Position numbers and translations under genes: made by a program. Below the pieces are notes generated by a model. That model saw nothing but the letters and a program-made list of their open reading frames with translations, did no database searches and had not been told where the DNA came from. Positions 26,980 to 40,600 of a stretch of 64,000 nt of DNA are shown piece by piece. Numbering within the stretch: the first letter of the stretch is position 1; each line of letters begins with the position of its first letter. The DNA comes from Mastigias papua (lineage: Eukaryota; Cnidaria; Scyphozoa; Rhizostomeae; Mastigiidae), in assembly GCA_964019165.1 (NCBI GenBank), contig OZ025278.1, forward strand, positions 3,807,041-3,871,040. The letters are read 5' to 3'.

Positions 26980-28815
26980 GACACAAACACACACACACAA
27001 CATACGACGTCAACATAGATATTCAGAGAGCATCTGGAGGATATTTGGAGCACACTAAGACTTTAGCATTTTATCAGTAACAATCTGCTAGGAACTTAGG
27101 CATATAAGTTTTTCGTGCGCACAACGTTCTATTACTATCGCAATCATGAACGGGGCTCAAGCATCAAGATTTTACTTCCCAAACAGTACAATGCTTATTT
27201 AGTTAAAATAGGCTCCTTCATCAGTACAAAAAACAATATCGATTATTGCCCATCAAATTTCAAATGGGACAGAAGGTAGGCACAGTTGTGTGATACTCCA
27301 GTCTGTTAACATCTGGAGCGAGTGCAAAAAACTGTGTGGGACAACAATGAAGCATTTGCTCCTGCCTATGGTTTCCTGGCAACTTGTCACCAAAAACTCC
27401 TATCACAAAAACATCAGGTACGAAACACAAAAGCCGTAATCTCCATAATGAATCTGGCGCTCTGATCAATATGGTCTTTTACCGGGACAACAAGATTCCA
27501 AAATTCGCACTTCTTTTCCTCAACAGCTAATCTGTTAGTATATAAGTAGTTGATCTGCTGGATTGCATAAAATATCAAAGCATTAATAGTTCTCCCTCTA
27601 ACAGTTAACCCCAGAGGTAATTCCACCAGACTTCTGAATATCTCTGAATAGATAATGAATACGTTGCATACATACACATTTACAAATAACGTAATTTCGA
27701 CGTATGGCAGCTTTGTAATGACGCATGGACTTAAAAGAGTGCACAAGCGATATACATCAAAGGAAGTACCAAGCTAGGCATAAGCAGACCTGGCTAAAAT
27801 GCTTTATCACGACTGCAGTCAAGGCAGGACAGTGCGTATTAAATCAAGGTAGTTGTTGGAGGGAAAAGGTAAAATACAGACCAAAAACGAGGGCAGGAAA
27901 GTCCAAATTTTCGATGAGCTTCAAGGGTAGACTCGGAGTAGTATGTGTGATGCCACACCTAAACATTTTCCAGCACGTTCAATAGAGACAATACACACGC
28001 ACACACATTGCGTAAAAATACCTATAGATTCGTTGCTATGCTGGCAACAGTAGCAAAAAGTGGACAAAGCTGACGATTAACGTACAACGTCTTGTGGAAG
28101 CAAGAATAATATTCAGCTTCAAAAAAGGCTAGGCCAATAAAGATATAAGGGAAACCGTCACTTTGATAACATATTAAACCAGGATCGTGACAAAAGAGGA
28201 GTTCTCAAAAGCTTTCAACGTGATATTGGAAATTTTCTGGGAGCTGCCATACCTCTACCTCGTACACATTGGATTAATGAATACATTCTAAAATACATAC
28301 TATGGAAATCTGGCGCCTTTCAAGCAACAACAACAACAACATTCTAAATCAGATCAGCGTGCGACATTTCGTAGGAAAAACACCGAACACGCTGATGGTG
28401 CTGAATCCCAGACACAGGGTGGCAATGCTTTAATCAATTCTGATTTAAACGTAGTAATTACGCTGTGCTTACAATACCAATGACTAAATAAACAAATCCT
28501 CTTGTTTTGTTAAACCGAAAAATTCTGCCGTTGTTTATGAATAATACTAAAAGCCGACGACACATAATCAAAATCTCCAATGTTAAGATATACTCCGACA
28601 CACAACAGCTCTGGGCCTAAGTTAAACACGTCTATAAAAACAGTTCTAGTTATTGAAAAATATAACGTGATGTCTCAATGTAAAAATCTTTATCTAACTG
28701 AAACAGTGAAATATGCATTATACTAACTTACAAAGAAACGAGTGGCGTTAAGCTGGTGCACGAATGGGAGGCAATTCTCATAATAGCAAGTCAATGGTAG
28801 CAGATGATGATGCAG
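26980..28815. other. intergenic, no gene supported
   Basis: Includes a short (CAA)n at about 28328. The open frame at 27414-27746 lacks recognisable motifs. Confidence 0.45.
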
Positions 28816-29765
28816 TATATCGTAAGTTGTGGGCAGTATGGGTCAGTCCTAAATTGGCATCAAACTCTATATGGTATATCGTAAGTTGTGGGCAGTATGG
28901 GTTAGTCCTAAATTGGCATCAAACTCTATATGGTATATCGTAAGTTGTGGGCAGTATGGGTCAGTCCTAAATTGGCATCAAACTCTATATGGTATATCGT
29001 AAGTTGTGGGCAGTATGGGTCAGTCCTAAATTGGCATCAAACTCTATATGGTATATCGTAAGTTGTGGGCAGTATGGGTCAGTCCTAAATTGGCATCAAA
29101 CTCTATATGGTATATCGTAAGTTGTGGGCAGTATGGGTCAGTCCTAAATTGGCATCAAACTCTATATGGTATATCGTAAGTTGTGGGCAGTATGGGTCAG
29201 TCCTAAATTGGCATCAAACTCTATATGGTATATCGTAAGTTGTGGGCAGTATGGGTCAGTCCTAAATTGGCATCAAACTCTATATGGTATATCGTAAGTT
29301 GTGGGCAGTATGGGTCAGTCCTAAATTGGCATCAAACTCTATATGGTATATCGTAAGTTGTGGGCAGTATGGGTCAGTCCTAAATTGGCATCAAACTCTA
29401 TATGGTATATCGTAAGTTGTGGGCAGTATGGGTCAGTCCTAAATTGGCATCAAACTCTATATGGTATATCGTAAGTTGTGGGCAGTATGGGTCAGTCCTA
29501 AATTGGCATCAAACTCTATATGGTATATCGTAAGCTGTGGGCAGTATGGGTCAGTCCTAAATTGGCATCAAACTCTATATGGTATATCGTAAGTTGTGGG
29601 CAGTATGGGTCAGTCCTAAATTGGCATCAAACTCTATATGGTATATCGTAAGTTGTGGGCAGTATGGGTCAGTCCTAAATTGGCATCAAACTCTATATGG
29701 TATATCGTAAGTTGTGGGCAGTATGGGTCAGTCCTAAATTGGCATCAAACTCTATATGGTATATC
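28816..29765. repeat. 59-bp tandem array, about 16 copies
   Basis: Unit TGGTATATCGTAAGTTGTGG + GCAGTATGGGTCAGTCCTAA + ATTGGCATCAAACTCTATA repeats about 16 times. I see only two single-base variants (near 28902 and 29534). The period is not a multiple of three, so the short frames through it are not proteins. There are no unique spacers, so it is not a CRISPR. Confidence 0.95.
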
Positions 29766-32700
29766 CTACTCGAAAAAGAATAGCATCGTCAATAACAACC
29801 AAGAAAAGTTTCATGTGTGGCATTGACTCGGGAAACAAAATCATAGGACAGAAGCATACATACACAAGGCCCAACCAAAAAGCACACTGGAGTCTGTGCC
29901 ACCCTTCTGATTCTTTAAAACATGGTTAAAGGACGGATCTCGTATGTTTGCCAGTAACAATTTGTCTACACGGATTCCTAAAATGGAAACTACTAAAAAT
30001 GTTTGCTATTATGACCAGATGTTGAACTTTGTGAAGCTTGGAGACTGTGTCGGATACAACACAGGGTATATGAGACTTGGCCATCCCAAACAGGCACTGC
30101 GCAATCAGCTTGGGTATTTTATCTAACAGAAAGCAATGTAACAATAACTTCGCAAAGCAGAAGGCTAGCTCCTGCCCAGCACCAAAGTTATGAGAATTAA
30201 ATAAATCTCTTATTTGTATCCTAATCATAACAAAATTTGATTCAACTCTATAATGATTTACAGGGCATATGCCCTAATCGAAGAAACAAATGGCAGAAAT
30301 GCACCTAGTCATGAGCCTTGCTTGCTATCTATCGTCTTTCTCATGGAATGGAAGCCAATCGTGAGAGGATATTACGCCGTCTGTTTTATAAGAATCGCAT
30401 AATTCCCGAGGCTCGTGATCCTTAAAACGCCAAAAATGAGCCTTAGGTATTTTTGAGTGAGTGTTATTGCCTTTGCTACAGTCAGCCACAATGATAACAG
30501 GTGATCTTCTGCATGGTGTGATTCTTATATAATTCTTAATTTTCTGACGATTTTCAGCCTCGTGATTCGTACAAAAAGACTTCTCATAATAACAAAACAT
30601 TGTATGCTGCACTTCTGCAGCTGGAACGAGGCCAAAGACAGCCTCTAATATCAATTAAGGGCAGGGGGCTTATCGAGGGGGGGGGGTAGAACATAGCGAA
30701 TACCGACGCCCTTTTACATATACTCCCAAAGAGTACAGTAGAGTCAGTCGAATTCGCTGGAATGAAACATTCTATCCGCTAAGGATGATATTTGCACGCA
30801 GAACTATGTACTGCTCCTAGAAGTAAGATTCAGTACAAAGCTGCTAGATTTCCAAATGAAGGCGAGAATCATCGTGTGGAAAGTAGCAATGGGATGCGGC
30901 CAATGAGTTCCAATCTTACCTGGGTATCACTGGTCGCTATTTATGATATGAATATAGCCGAAGACAGTCATGACATAGGTATACCATATCTACCGAAGAA
31001 TTACTGAGACTTAACCGTAATGTGTAAAACCCTACATGGAACGTAGCAGTTAAAAGTCAATTCAACATTAACAAACTATTTACATGTATAACTGTTGAGG
31101 AATCGTTGTTTGCTGCTCGATTTGGATAATGGAAAATTAATTGGGAATTCGAACCAGTCCAATCGAATATTATATCATCTAGATCACCGATGAATGGTTA
31201 TTTGTATAGCAAATGATTGTAAATCGGCCAAGAGCAATGGTTCAAGAATAAAGAACACTTGTCTGCCTTGTTCTAAGTCATATTGGGGGCAAATAGGTAG
31301 GATATAAGGGGCGCTTCGATAGGGGACCAAAACACAGTCCTAGACAAAATGACAGACAGTTGTGAGAATAAAACTGTGAATAAGAAAGCTTATAAAAATA
31401 GCTGAATACCACTATTCAGGCTAAGAAACTTTTAGAAATTAGCCAGCTAACCAACTAATTGTCTAGTACACATTGGAGGCTAAGGATATAAGGATAATAC
31501 CTTAAACCTTTTTTAGACAAGCATACGCTCCTCCACAGCTATACAAGTCAACTGATCTCCAATCCATCTACGAATGAAGACTGAATTCAAAGCAGACATA
31601 AACCAATAACATACTTATATCAAATCTAAAAACGACTAGGTAACATTCGCATTCGAAAAGGAAACTACATTTTAAATAATATCAACTGTGATATATATAC
31701 TGCCCAAAAACTAATCTATGTATGATTGTGAGAATATTTTAACATAATTAAATAACAAACAATCGATCCCTTTTTTTTGATAACTGCGTGATTTATCAGC
31801 GATTGATATATCGTTAAATAACATAAAGACACATACAATTGTTTTATAAAAATTACCCTGCCAAAAATCAAACAAAGTCTTGTACATACCTATATATATA
31901 TCTATCTATATACGTCTACTATACATGACCATGCTTCATACACACGGGATGGCATCAAATGATGACATTCACCTAAGTCTCTAATCAAGTAAATCCAGCA
32001 CACTCCCCATAATTGCTATGTGAGGGTGTAACCTGATACGGGATCAAATGAGTAAAAAAGAATTCAATTCAACTGCAATTTAATGCAGCAAAAGCCCTGC
32101 CTTTTTGATGAACTCAGATATCTGATACTCCAATTAATATCAGCAAAATTTATCCTGAACGTCATCCCATGTATATCACTTGGCACATGGTCATTACTTG
32201 GGTCACACAAAATTGCTCTCCTAATTTCGTTCGTCATACTTTCTGAGCATATGACGTAGGATAGAAATACATTGTTCATATAGAATTGAGTGGGAAAACG
32301 GCTCAGAAGCTAAGCACTGAGTGCATGTTGCCAAACGATTGGTCAACATAGATTTGAGGTTGAATTTCCGTGTAGCAACACAATGTGATAGGCAAAAATT
32401 GACGACTAAACAGCGAACAGGCTCACTTGCATGACATGAAACGATTGGATAACACAAGCATCCCGCCACAGTGAGCATAACAAAAATTGACGGGAATTCA
32501 ACCATTTTTTGCATCGATTTGCAAGAGCGCTAAATCCGGACAAACGCCATCAAAGAAACATTCCTAAACATGAATTGATGGCAATCTAGAATAACATACA
32601 CGTAACACACCATAACAAAATCGTAACTATATGTATATCTATATTATAGATTTAATATAATATATGTCGTAACTGTCTATTCTTGAGATGGTTAGGCGTT

Positions 32701-33560
32701 TTAAAGTGACTGAAAACACGCTTAATACTATGTACAATATAGTAGCAGGGATAAATGGAAAGTTCCTACATGACATCGGGGAAACTATAAATTGGCATAA
32801 ACTCTAGACTGGCATACTACACGTTCGTTTAGTTTGGCACGATTCATTAAATAATCCTCTTAGCCCCAGATAACTTAGCCTCGTCCAAAAATGGGTCAAC
32901 GAGATATCTCCATATTCAACACGCAATGTGACTTTATTGTTTTTAAACTAAGCATTTGCAAAAACTGCACATACTTTAGATCCCACACGGTAAGCACTGC
33001 AAATATTACTCCTTTCCCTATCCCTGCTACATCAATCAGAAATAAAGAATTTTAACTCATTCTCATAAAAATAAGGAATATGGGGTATTCCTTAAAAGCA
33101 AATGAAGTACACTACTATTCATTCATACTAACTACTGGGTCTCCAGCTAATATATCTAATATTTAACTGTGCATTTTTATGGCAATTTGCATCGAAGATA
33201 ACGATCAAACGCGTAATATAAAGTACGAAATCAACTATAGCTATCGGCTCTTTCATGCCGCATCTCGAGCGTTCAAATTTCTAAGCCAATTACTCAAGGG
33301 TACAAGTGTTATAGAGACAAAGAGGCAATGTCAAAAGGGTTCTTCATGCATACAGAGAGAAGACAAGAAAAGCAGAAGAATGTAAATTAGAAGAGAAGAC
33401 AGTCCAGGTAACTAGCTACACTCTTTTAAACATAAACCAGATAATGAATGCTGATGTTTACTAACACTCTGATCAAAATATGTTGCAAAGAGAATGTGGG
33501 TAGTTGAGTACCCGTTAAAATTCTCATCTGAAGATGAGCATGTTCCGGCTGGAATCTTAG
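29766..33560. other. intergenic, 3' side of the TNIP-like gene
   Basis: No gene recognised. A diverged fragment of the 59-bp unit (AAATTGGCATAAACTCTA) occurs at about 32789-32807, and a G run of 10 at about 30677. Confidence 0.45.
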
Positions 33561-33566
33561 TTTATT
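33561..33566 (-). terminator. candidate AATAAA poly(A) signal of the TNIP-like gene
   Basis: This is the first AATAAA I can find on the minus strand below the stop codon at 34263, about 700 bp downstream. No transcript evidence is available. Confidence 0.3.
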
Positions 33567-34262
33567 GGCAAATCGAACCAAACTGATATTATACAAGAGG
33601 GCGCACTCCGCCTGTGAGCAAAAGGATAATATATTCACATGGAAAAGTCGGGCTAATGGCAACTTTCGAGATTCAAAACAAGCAAAGGACAGAGGAAGAA
33701 GGAGAAAATAGAGAGAAAGGGGAAACTTGGAGAGGAAACAGAAAACTGCCATGCACAGGTCATCTAGTAATCGCACAAACTGTCCTCCCCCTAATCACTG
33801 CAAAGAGGCACCATGAAATAAACAGACACACACAAAGGCGCGATTTAACTTTCAAACAAATCATACAGGGGGCAAAAGTTAACTATGGTGGAATTTGTGG
33901 TGGGGAAGACTAGAGAAAAACACCGCATTAAGTCGAAAGAATTCCCCCAACGGCACGAAACAACCGACAATATAGCTATAAATAAAACACAATATATTAA
34001 TAATAAGAAATTATAGCTCTAATGAACAAGGCATATTTCATATAACGATCTTTAAAGGGTAGTGGGTCATTTAAAAACATTCTAATTCACTTGCAAATCA
34101 AACTCAAACAACAAAACGATTATAGCTAACAATTGCTACCTAAATGGAAACATAGTACTGAGAACAAAAACAATGAGAGCTCGATCCAACTGAACTCTAT
34201 ACAAGAAAGTTACAGATTTCATACCTTGACTATGGATGTAACATCATCACAATGCTGATTGC

Positions 34263-34655
34263 TTACGAATTGAAGCATTTCTCAACGTGTGCTCTGAAAG
34301 CATCCCCATCAGCACATTTCGAGTCGCATTTCCTACAGACGAAAGCCTCGTGGTTGATACTGTCTTGGCTACTGGTTGAAGATGAAGTTGTCGGGGATGA
34401 CGAGAATGCCTGCTCATCGTGGCTGCTGATTGGTGGGCTCGCCTGCTCGTCAGCAGCTGTGGACCAGCTCTCGACAGGTTTCATGCCCGGTGCACGAGAC
34501 ATCTGTGGCGACGGGAAGCCTGTCTGGTGCTGCTCTGATGAAGAAAGCGGCCACATGTTTGGCTGGTTCATTCTCATGTTGCCAAAACCTGAAGGCGACC
34601 TCGGAGCTTGCTGCTGGGACCAGATACCTCCGCCATAGCCGAACCCAGAACCAAA
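34263..34655 (-). CDS. TNIP: TNIP-like exon 10, C-terminal zinc finger (aa 663-792)
   Basis: Acceptor TTGCTTTCTAG; it starts FGSGFGYGGGIWSQQQ, passes a Ser-rich stretch and ends FVCRKCDSKCADGDAFRAHV plus EKCFNS and stop. C769-x2-C772-x12-H785-x3-C789 is the CCHC finger geometry found at the C-termini of NEMO and optineurin, where it binds ubiquitin. Confidence 0.85.
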   Translation of the reverse strand, partial: FGSGFGYGGGIWSQQQAPRSPSGFGNMRMNQPNMWPLSSSEQHQTGFPSPQMSRAPGMKPVESWSTAADEQASPPISSHDEQAFSSSPTTSSSTSSQDSINHEAFVCRKCDSKCADGDAFRAHVEKCFNS

Positions 34656-37600
34656 CTAGAAAGCAAAACAATTTTTGCCAGAAATGTTTTGCCATTTCAG
34701 TTCAAAACAAGAATATAGGAAATAAAAATGGGCTATCGAGGTGTAGTAACTAAGCCTCTCACCAAGCACACGCCAAATTGCTTGTAACAAAGTTTCCAAA
34801 ACCACTGTTCACAGCGCAGGTCTGAGACTAAATTGGGCTTGAAAAGAAAACCAGTATACAATAGGTCACCGTGTACAACCTATCTTCCCACCAACTTGTG
34901 GTTAAGAACTTAGATTGTCTATACTGATAACTTTCAGAATGATTTTGACGTACTGACTGTGTACAGATAAACACAGATGGAATATACCAGTCCTGCCCAT
35001 GAACTATGTGAGTAATGAAGTAGGTACCTGATTGTTCATCTGTAAATTAGGCGGTGCCATGTTCTGTTGGTTTCCGAGTCTCCATGGCTCAGCTTGTGGG
35101 TTCAGTAAGGGCGATCTTGGTCCTTTATTCATCATCGAATACTGGTTCTGTCCAGGGGGTGGTCTTGGCTGGTTCATTGGACGCTGCCACCCATCCATTT
35201 GGCCTGGGCTAAAGAATAATGACAAATCTTTCAAGTCACATTGACAACAAGATACCGGGGGGGGGGGCTGAATGGGTGATTGTGGCACGCATTTCAATAA
35301 ACACCACACTAATATAGCCATAAAGGGCGTGAAAGGTAATGAACAAATTCAATTTTCTAATCATTCTGCTCCAACCGTACGTCTTCCTCACGTCCAAGGA
35401 AGTCAGTCTGCTGCATGCAGCAGAAATCTGCCATGTATAAAATGCAAATATGTCATGTTTTGTCCAATCTTCTCCTCTTTGGCAGAAAAATGCAATATGC
35501 AAATCTGACGACAATGATGGATATTTTTCTTAGAAATTTGGTGATCAATTGAAGCTACGGTCGTCTGCTGTTGATCAATATGAGGTTCCTTATGCACAAT
35601 AACGAAATACAATGTCCATTCCACAGACAGAACAGACAACAAAACCAATACAATTGTGTGCAAACCAGGGTTATCCAGGGTTTTCTTAATGAGACTCAAA
35701 CACAAGAAAATCAACAAAGAGCCCGGCCACAAACTACATATACAATGTGCATTGCTAAATTCAAACTGAATATAGCCTATAAATTGAAATGTATTACAAA
35801 ACCTTAAATGCGGGACAATGAAACTTTGATGCGGGCCAATAGAACCTTGATGCGGGACAATGAAACCTAGACTGCGGACCGCAGTTGGCCCGGAAGACCC
35901 CTGATGCAAACCAAAGCGAAGCATACATCAAAGAACTGCAGGCGTTTCTCGCACAAGAAATCTTGCGCTTGTGCAACCATACAGGCAAACGTAATAGCCA
36001 TATAAACATAATACGAAATTTGCACAAACATGTTTTCAGACCTTGACTAGTTTCAAATAAACGGGGGTATGTTTTGAAAATCAGGCCACGTTTTTAAAAT
36101 CTGTGTCTGCTATATGAAGGGCTGTACGACGAAGAGAAAGGAGACCGTGGTCAAATTGTATCAGTAGCTGATTTAACACACATCTTAAAGGTAGAATACG
36201 ATAGAAACATCGTGCAGTAACTGTGTTTTTACCATCCTACAGATATTGAATATGGATACGGCCATTGCCAAACATGAAAAACTGTAGTACAGGCTTAGAA
36301 AATGCGTCATGAAACTGTTGCAGTTTACCCTATGTGACAACTGCTTCTAGTAAATTTCCAAGGGTCACAGAGAAGCATTAAAACGATGCTAGGTATAGGT
36401 ACTTCATCTACGGCATTCTTACCTTCCATTGTTGGGGCGCCTATCATTGAAGCCTCTGTTATGACCATTGAAGCCGTTTCTATATCCGCCCCTTCCACGG
36501 TTCATATCTTCCATATGTCCTGCATTTGGCGGAAGGACCTGGTGCTGGTTCGGTGGGCTGAAATGGTTCTTGTTGAGGGCTCGGTCGAAACCCATTTTTG
36601 ATCCCATGAATGTTGGAGTTGACAACTGGCGCATCAACTTGTTACCTGGATTTTGCTGCGAAACAAAAGATCTCACATCTGTCTTTGAGTGGTCACAAAG
36701 AGGGGATATCTGTAAATTAAACGGGCAGTTAAAAACATACCTGGCTATCATGCTACCTATTAAGAAAGGTCAAAATTGTGGAGAAAAATTGCACAGCCGC
36801 ACGTTGGTGTACACTAGAAAGTGGAATTAAAAGCTGAAATTCTGTTCCAGCCCAATGCAACTGGTCTAAGATAGAAGATATAGGTATAAATTTAAACGCC
36901 TAATCATTGCACATATCGTTCTAAAACTCTATGATTCACAGTAAATGCATAGAGGATACCATCTGCTACACGCATGTAATGCCGTATTCTCTCTCGTATT
37001 CCTGCTGCCACTAATATTTCTGCCCATCAAATAATCTTGGCATTGAAAAAGTTAGTTAATACTTTAAACAATTAATCCCCATTTTCTTAAAATACCCCCA
37101 CACGGAAATGATGCTAAGCAAACAAAATATACGATCAATTATGAATTTTTTCAAAATTGCCATATATCTTTAAAAAATGTCACCTTAAAAGCCATGAAAA
37201 TTTACAAGAATATCTTCCAGCATATTGAAACACTATTCTCACCTTTCTCATAAATTACCCCATTCACTAATAATCGCACATCAAACTAGGAGGTTGAATG
37301 AATACACCCGCATCGGGGATACACGCGAGAAAACGCTAGCTTATGTTTCAAAAATGCATTCGGAGAAGGCTCCTCGTTTGAAGAGTGACTGACGAGGGGC
37401 AAAAGTAGACAATGGTCTTTAACATAGGTACTTCTAGTAATCTGCAGCAAATATGATTCATCCTCTTTATCCTATATGCAAATGCTCGCGTGTCCAAAAA
37501 CTGTATACCAAACAATAACATTAACAGATATGTATCTCATACCTGGACGCCAGTTGCCGCCTCGAGTTGCTGTGCCAGTCTCTGACGATCAGTGTTGAGC

Positions 37601-40600
37601 TTGAAGATGTGCTCTTGGTACTTGTAAACCTGAGCGAAAGGAACAGGAAAGCACAAAGGCATTACGCGAGATGAACACTATTGAGCGACTACTGTCAATT
37701 ACAAAATGACCAATGTGCAAAGTATATTAATGCTAACCTTGGAAATACCACCGTGAAACTTAATTATTTTTAATATTTTTCGATTGTGGCCTATACGAGG
37801 GGACTCATACGATGGGGGCCTCTAAAATTGTTAGACACATGTCAAATAAGAAAACTCATTTCCAAAACTCATTCTCCAAAAATATAAAAAGAACAGTCAA
37901 CAAATATGCATCAGTCTATAGGAAGTTGTCATCATCATCTCTGATGGGGGGATACTCCAGGGTGGGACTTATAAGAACTGATAGTTTTACCATGGACGTC
38001 TTTTCGCGGAAGGGGCCAATTCCATGGTTTAGGGCATAAGAGCGTAAACCCAAAATATACCGGAGAACAAACGATATATTGGACCGAGGTGGCAGTATTC
38101 TTGTTGCAATTGAGCCATCAAGAATATACCTTCAAATTCCAGCAAAAACCAAACAATTGAAATAGTTTTCAAATGGGTAAATATTTCTTTATATTGGCAA
38201 GAAAATTCCCGTTTAGAAATACAATATGACTCTTTCCATAAGAACTGGCAGGGTGCTCAAAATGTTACACTCAACAATGAAAATTATCCAGATTTTGTGG
38301 ATACAAGAGTGCAAGCTCCGTTTTATAAGAGTTCAAAAAATTTACAAACAAATACGAAAGAAACATACTACAGGATGGTAGTGCAAGGAGAACGAAAATG
38401 CATTGTAACCCTGTTTTCAATTAAAAATAAAATACAACTGTTAATGTTTATATACTGTGCTATCCCTGGCGTAGAAAGACACAAGGTCACCTAGTTTCCA
38501 CCAAAGACAGCGCCAACAATTTTCAAAAGCTTATGTCAAAACAACAAATAAAAATGAAACAAAGAAGCTTAAAGAAAAATACACGAAAAGTTAAGGAAAA
38601 TACACCCTGAAACTATTACAGGTGACAATGGTATGTATACTTTACAAACTACAGAAACTAAACAAAACAAGAAAGAGGCCAGTCATAGTGACCGCTCCAA
38701 AAGCAAACCCTGAGGATAACTTTAGATGATCTAATGCAAGTTACTTCGGGAAGGCAGGAAAATAACCTCGTAAGATCTGATGATTTCAACACCTGCTGAA
38801 ATATCCTTAGCAGGACTAGACATTATCAACGTCATACCTGTTCTTGAAGGGAGGCTAGTCTACTCTGAGACATTTCATAATCCCTTCGAAGTTTCTCCCG
38901 TTGGGCTTGCGCTCTTTCCCGGTCCTTCCTCTCACTTAAAACATCTTCCTTATATGACTCGGCCTAAAAACCCAAAAGAGGTCAAATCAGTTTCGGAACA
39001 AAGTCAAACTACTGGCCTATTTGACTGGTCTTCTCATCAATGCAAATGGAGAGCAGTGCTCAGCAATTCTTTGATATCTTAAAAACTTATGAACTATGGT
39101 ATTATCTTATCAAAACATATCCCACCGGCGCCCGATACGACACGATAAAATCCCGGACTCTTTACGCAATAAGGCCACTTCAGACATTCAAATTTTCAAA
39201 ATAACTAAGTTGTAGTGATACTCGGAGTTAATAGGCGTCAATCAAATGAAATGAAAGTGTGACAGGGGAGACTCGAGCAGTAATCGAACCAACGACCCGC
39301 TCATGTCGTTCATTTTCTCGCACTTTCATTTACTTTCCTTCCTAAATCCTGTTGCTTTTAATAAATCGATCAGTATTTACCATATTTCTATGATAGTGCA
39401 TCAGAATCCAATACTTTCTCAATCGTAGAATACAGAGTCCAGAAAAAGTGACGGCTCTACGGCTCTGAGCTGGAGGAAAATTTTGCTCTCTATGTCGTAT
39501 TTGAGGAAGGTTTAGTAATTTTTATCAACAATCCATCTTCAGCCAAGTTTTCAGTTAATGTGACATTGGCAGTAAAACGCATAGTCCTTATACAGTTCAA
39601 GTTTTCAAGACATACAATGCAGAGTTTAAGAACTTTGGCTACTTTTGATTGCCTTAGAAGAGGAAGGGCTATGATGAAGATTTGATAGCCAGAGGAAGGT
39701 AGGAAATTTTTCCGGACTCTGGTAGCATAAACAAAATCACGATTTCATTCTATACTTCGTCGAATACAAAAAACCCAAAGTTACCAAAATTTGTGCAATG
39801 AAGAATAGCTCTGTATGCCACAACACTAGGGAAAATGATTAAGACCAATAGTTTCTCAAGTTAAGACTCAGCCAAAGGTCACTCAATGAAGAGATACGAA
39901 GGAGCTCTATACATTTAAACTCATGAAAACACTGGAAAGACACAAGCCAGTTGGAATTACCCAAGAATGTTACAATTCATATAAAGGACATCCAACCAAA
40001 GCACTCCAATTATCTACCAACAGGTTACCAAAGAAATAAATTCCGAAAATGTTTCAACCAGCGGTCTCTATGCAAGCCAGCATATTTAATATGTTTTGAA
40101 TCAAAACACATGGAAAAGTGAGTACCTGTTGTTGAAGCATTATCAGCTGGTCATGATTCGGTAGTCCATGCTCTTGTATCAATTTCTTCAATTTACGGAA
40201 GCTGTCAACCTCTTGTTCTAACTCATTCTGGATTCTGGTCAACTCATCATTTTTTATCTGAAATAAATTAAAAATTTATAGTCTGTCTGGCATTTCTTCC
40301 TATGAAATTATAATCTACCTGGCATTTCTGCCCATGAATGGGCATATTCGATGGAAAAGTGCAAGGTCAGAACAACAACCTCACCAATCCCTATTAAATG
40401 ATTGGCTGGTTGCAAACAATAACAAAAACAACCTCAATATACGAATAACAGACAGCTTGAAATTGTATATCTCGATCTCAGTTGCCCAGGACATTTTCAG
40501 CCTGATATTCAGACTGATTTACAGCTTGATATTCTGACTAGGTTCATACAAATAAATTCTTTATTCATCCAATGAGAAATCAACTCAGCATATATTCAAA

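Noticed and set aside
27414..27746. 110-codon minus-strand frame
   Set aside because: No domain, no coding support; chance frame in intergenic DNA.
28816..29765. CRISPR array
   Set aside because: There are no unique spacers between repeats and the setting is a eukaryotic genome; it is a head-to-tail minisatellite.
30325..30654. 109-codon minus-strand frame
   Set aside because: It opens at TTG, has no recognisable motif and no splice support.
39246..39340. Possible SINE fragment or hairpin (ATCGAACC, inverted GAAATGAAAGTG)
   Set aside because: Only short matches; boundaries cannot be defined.
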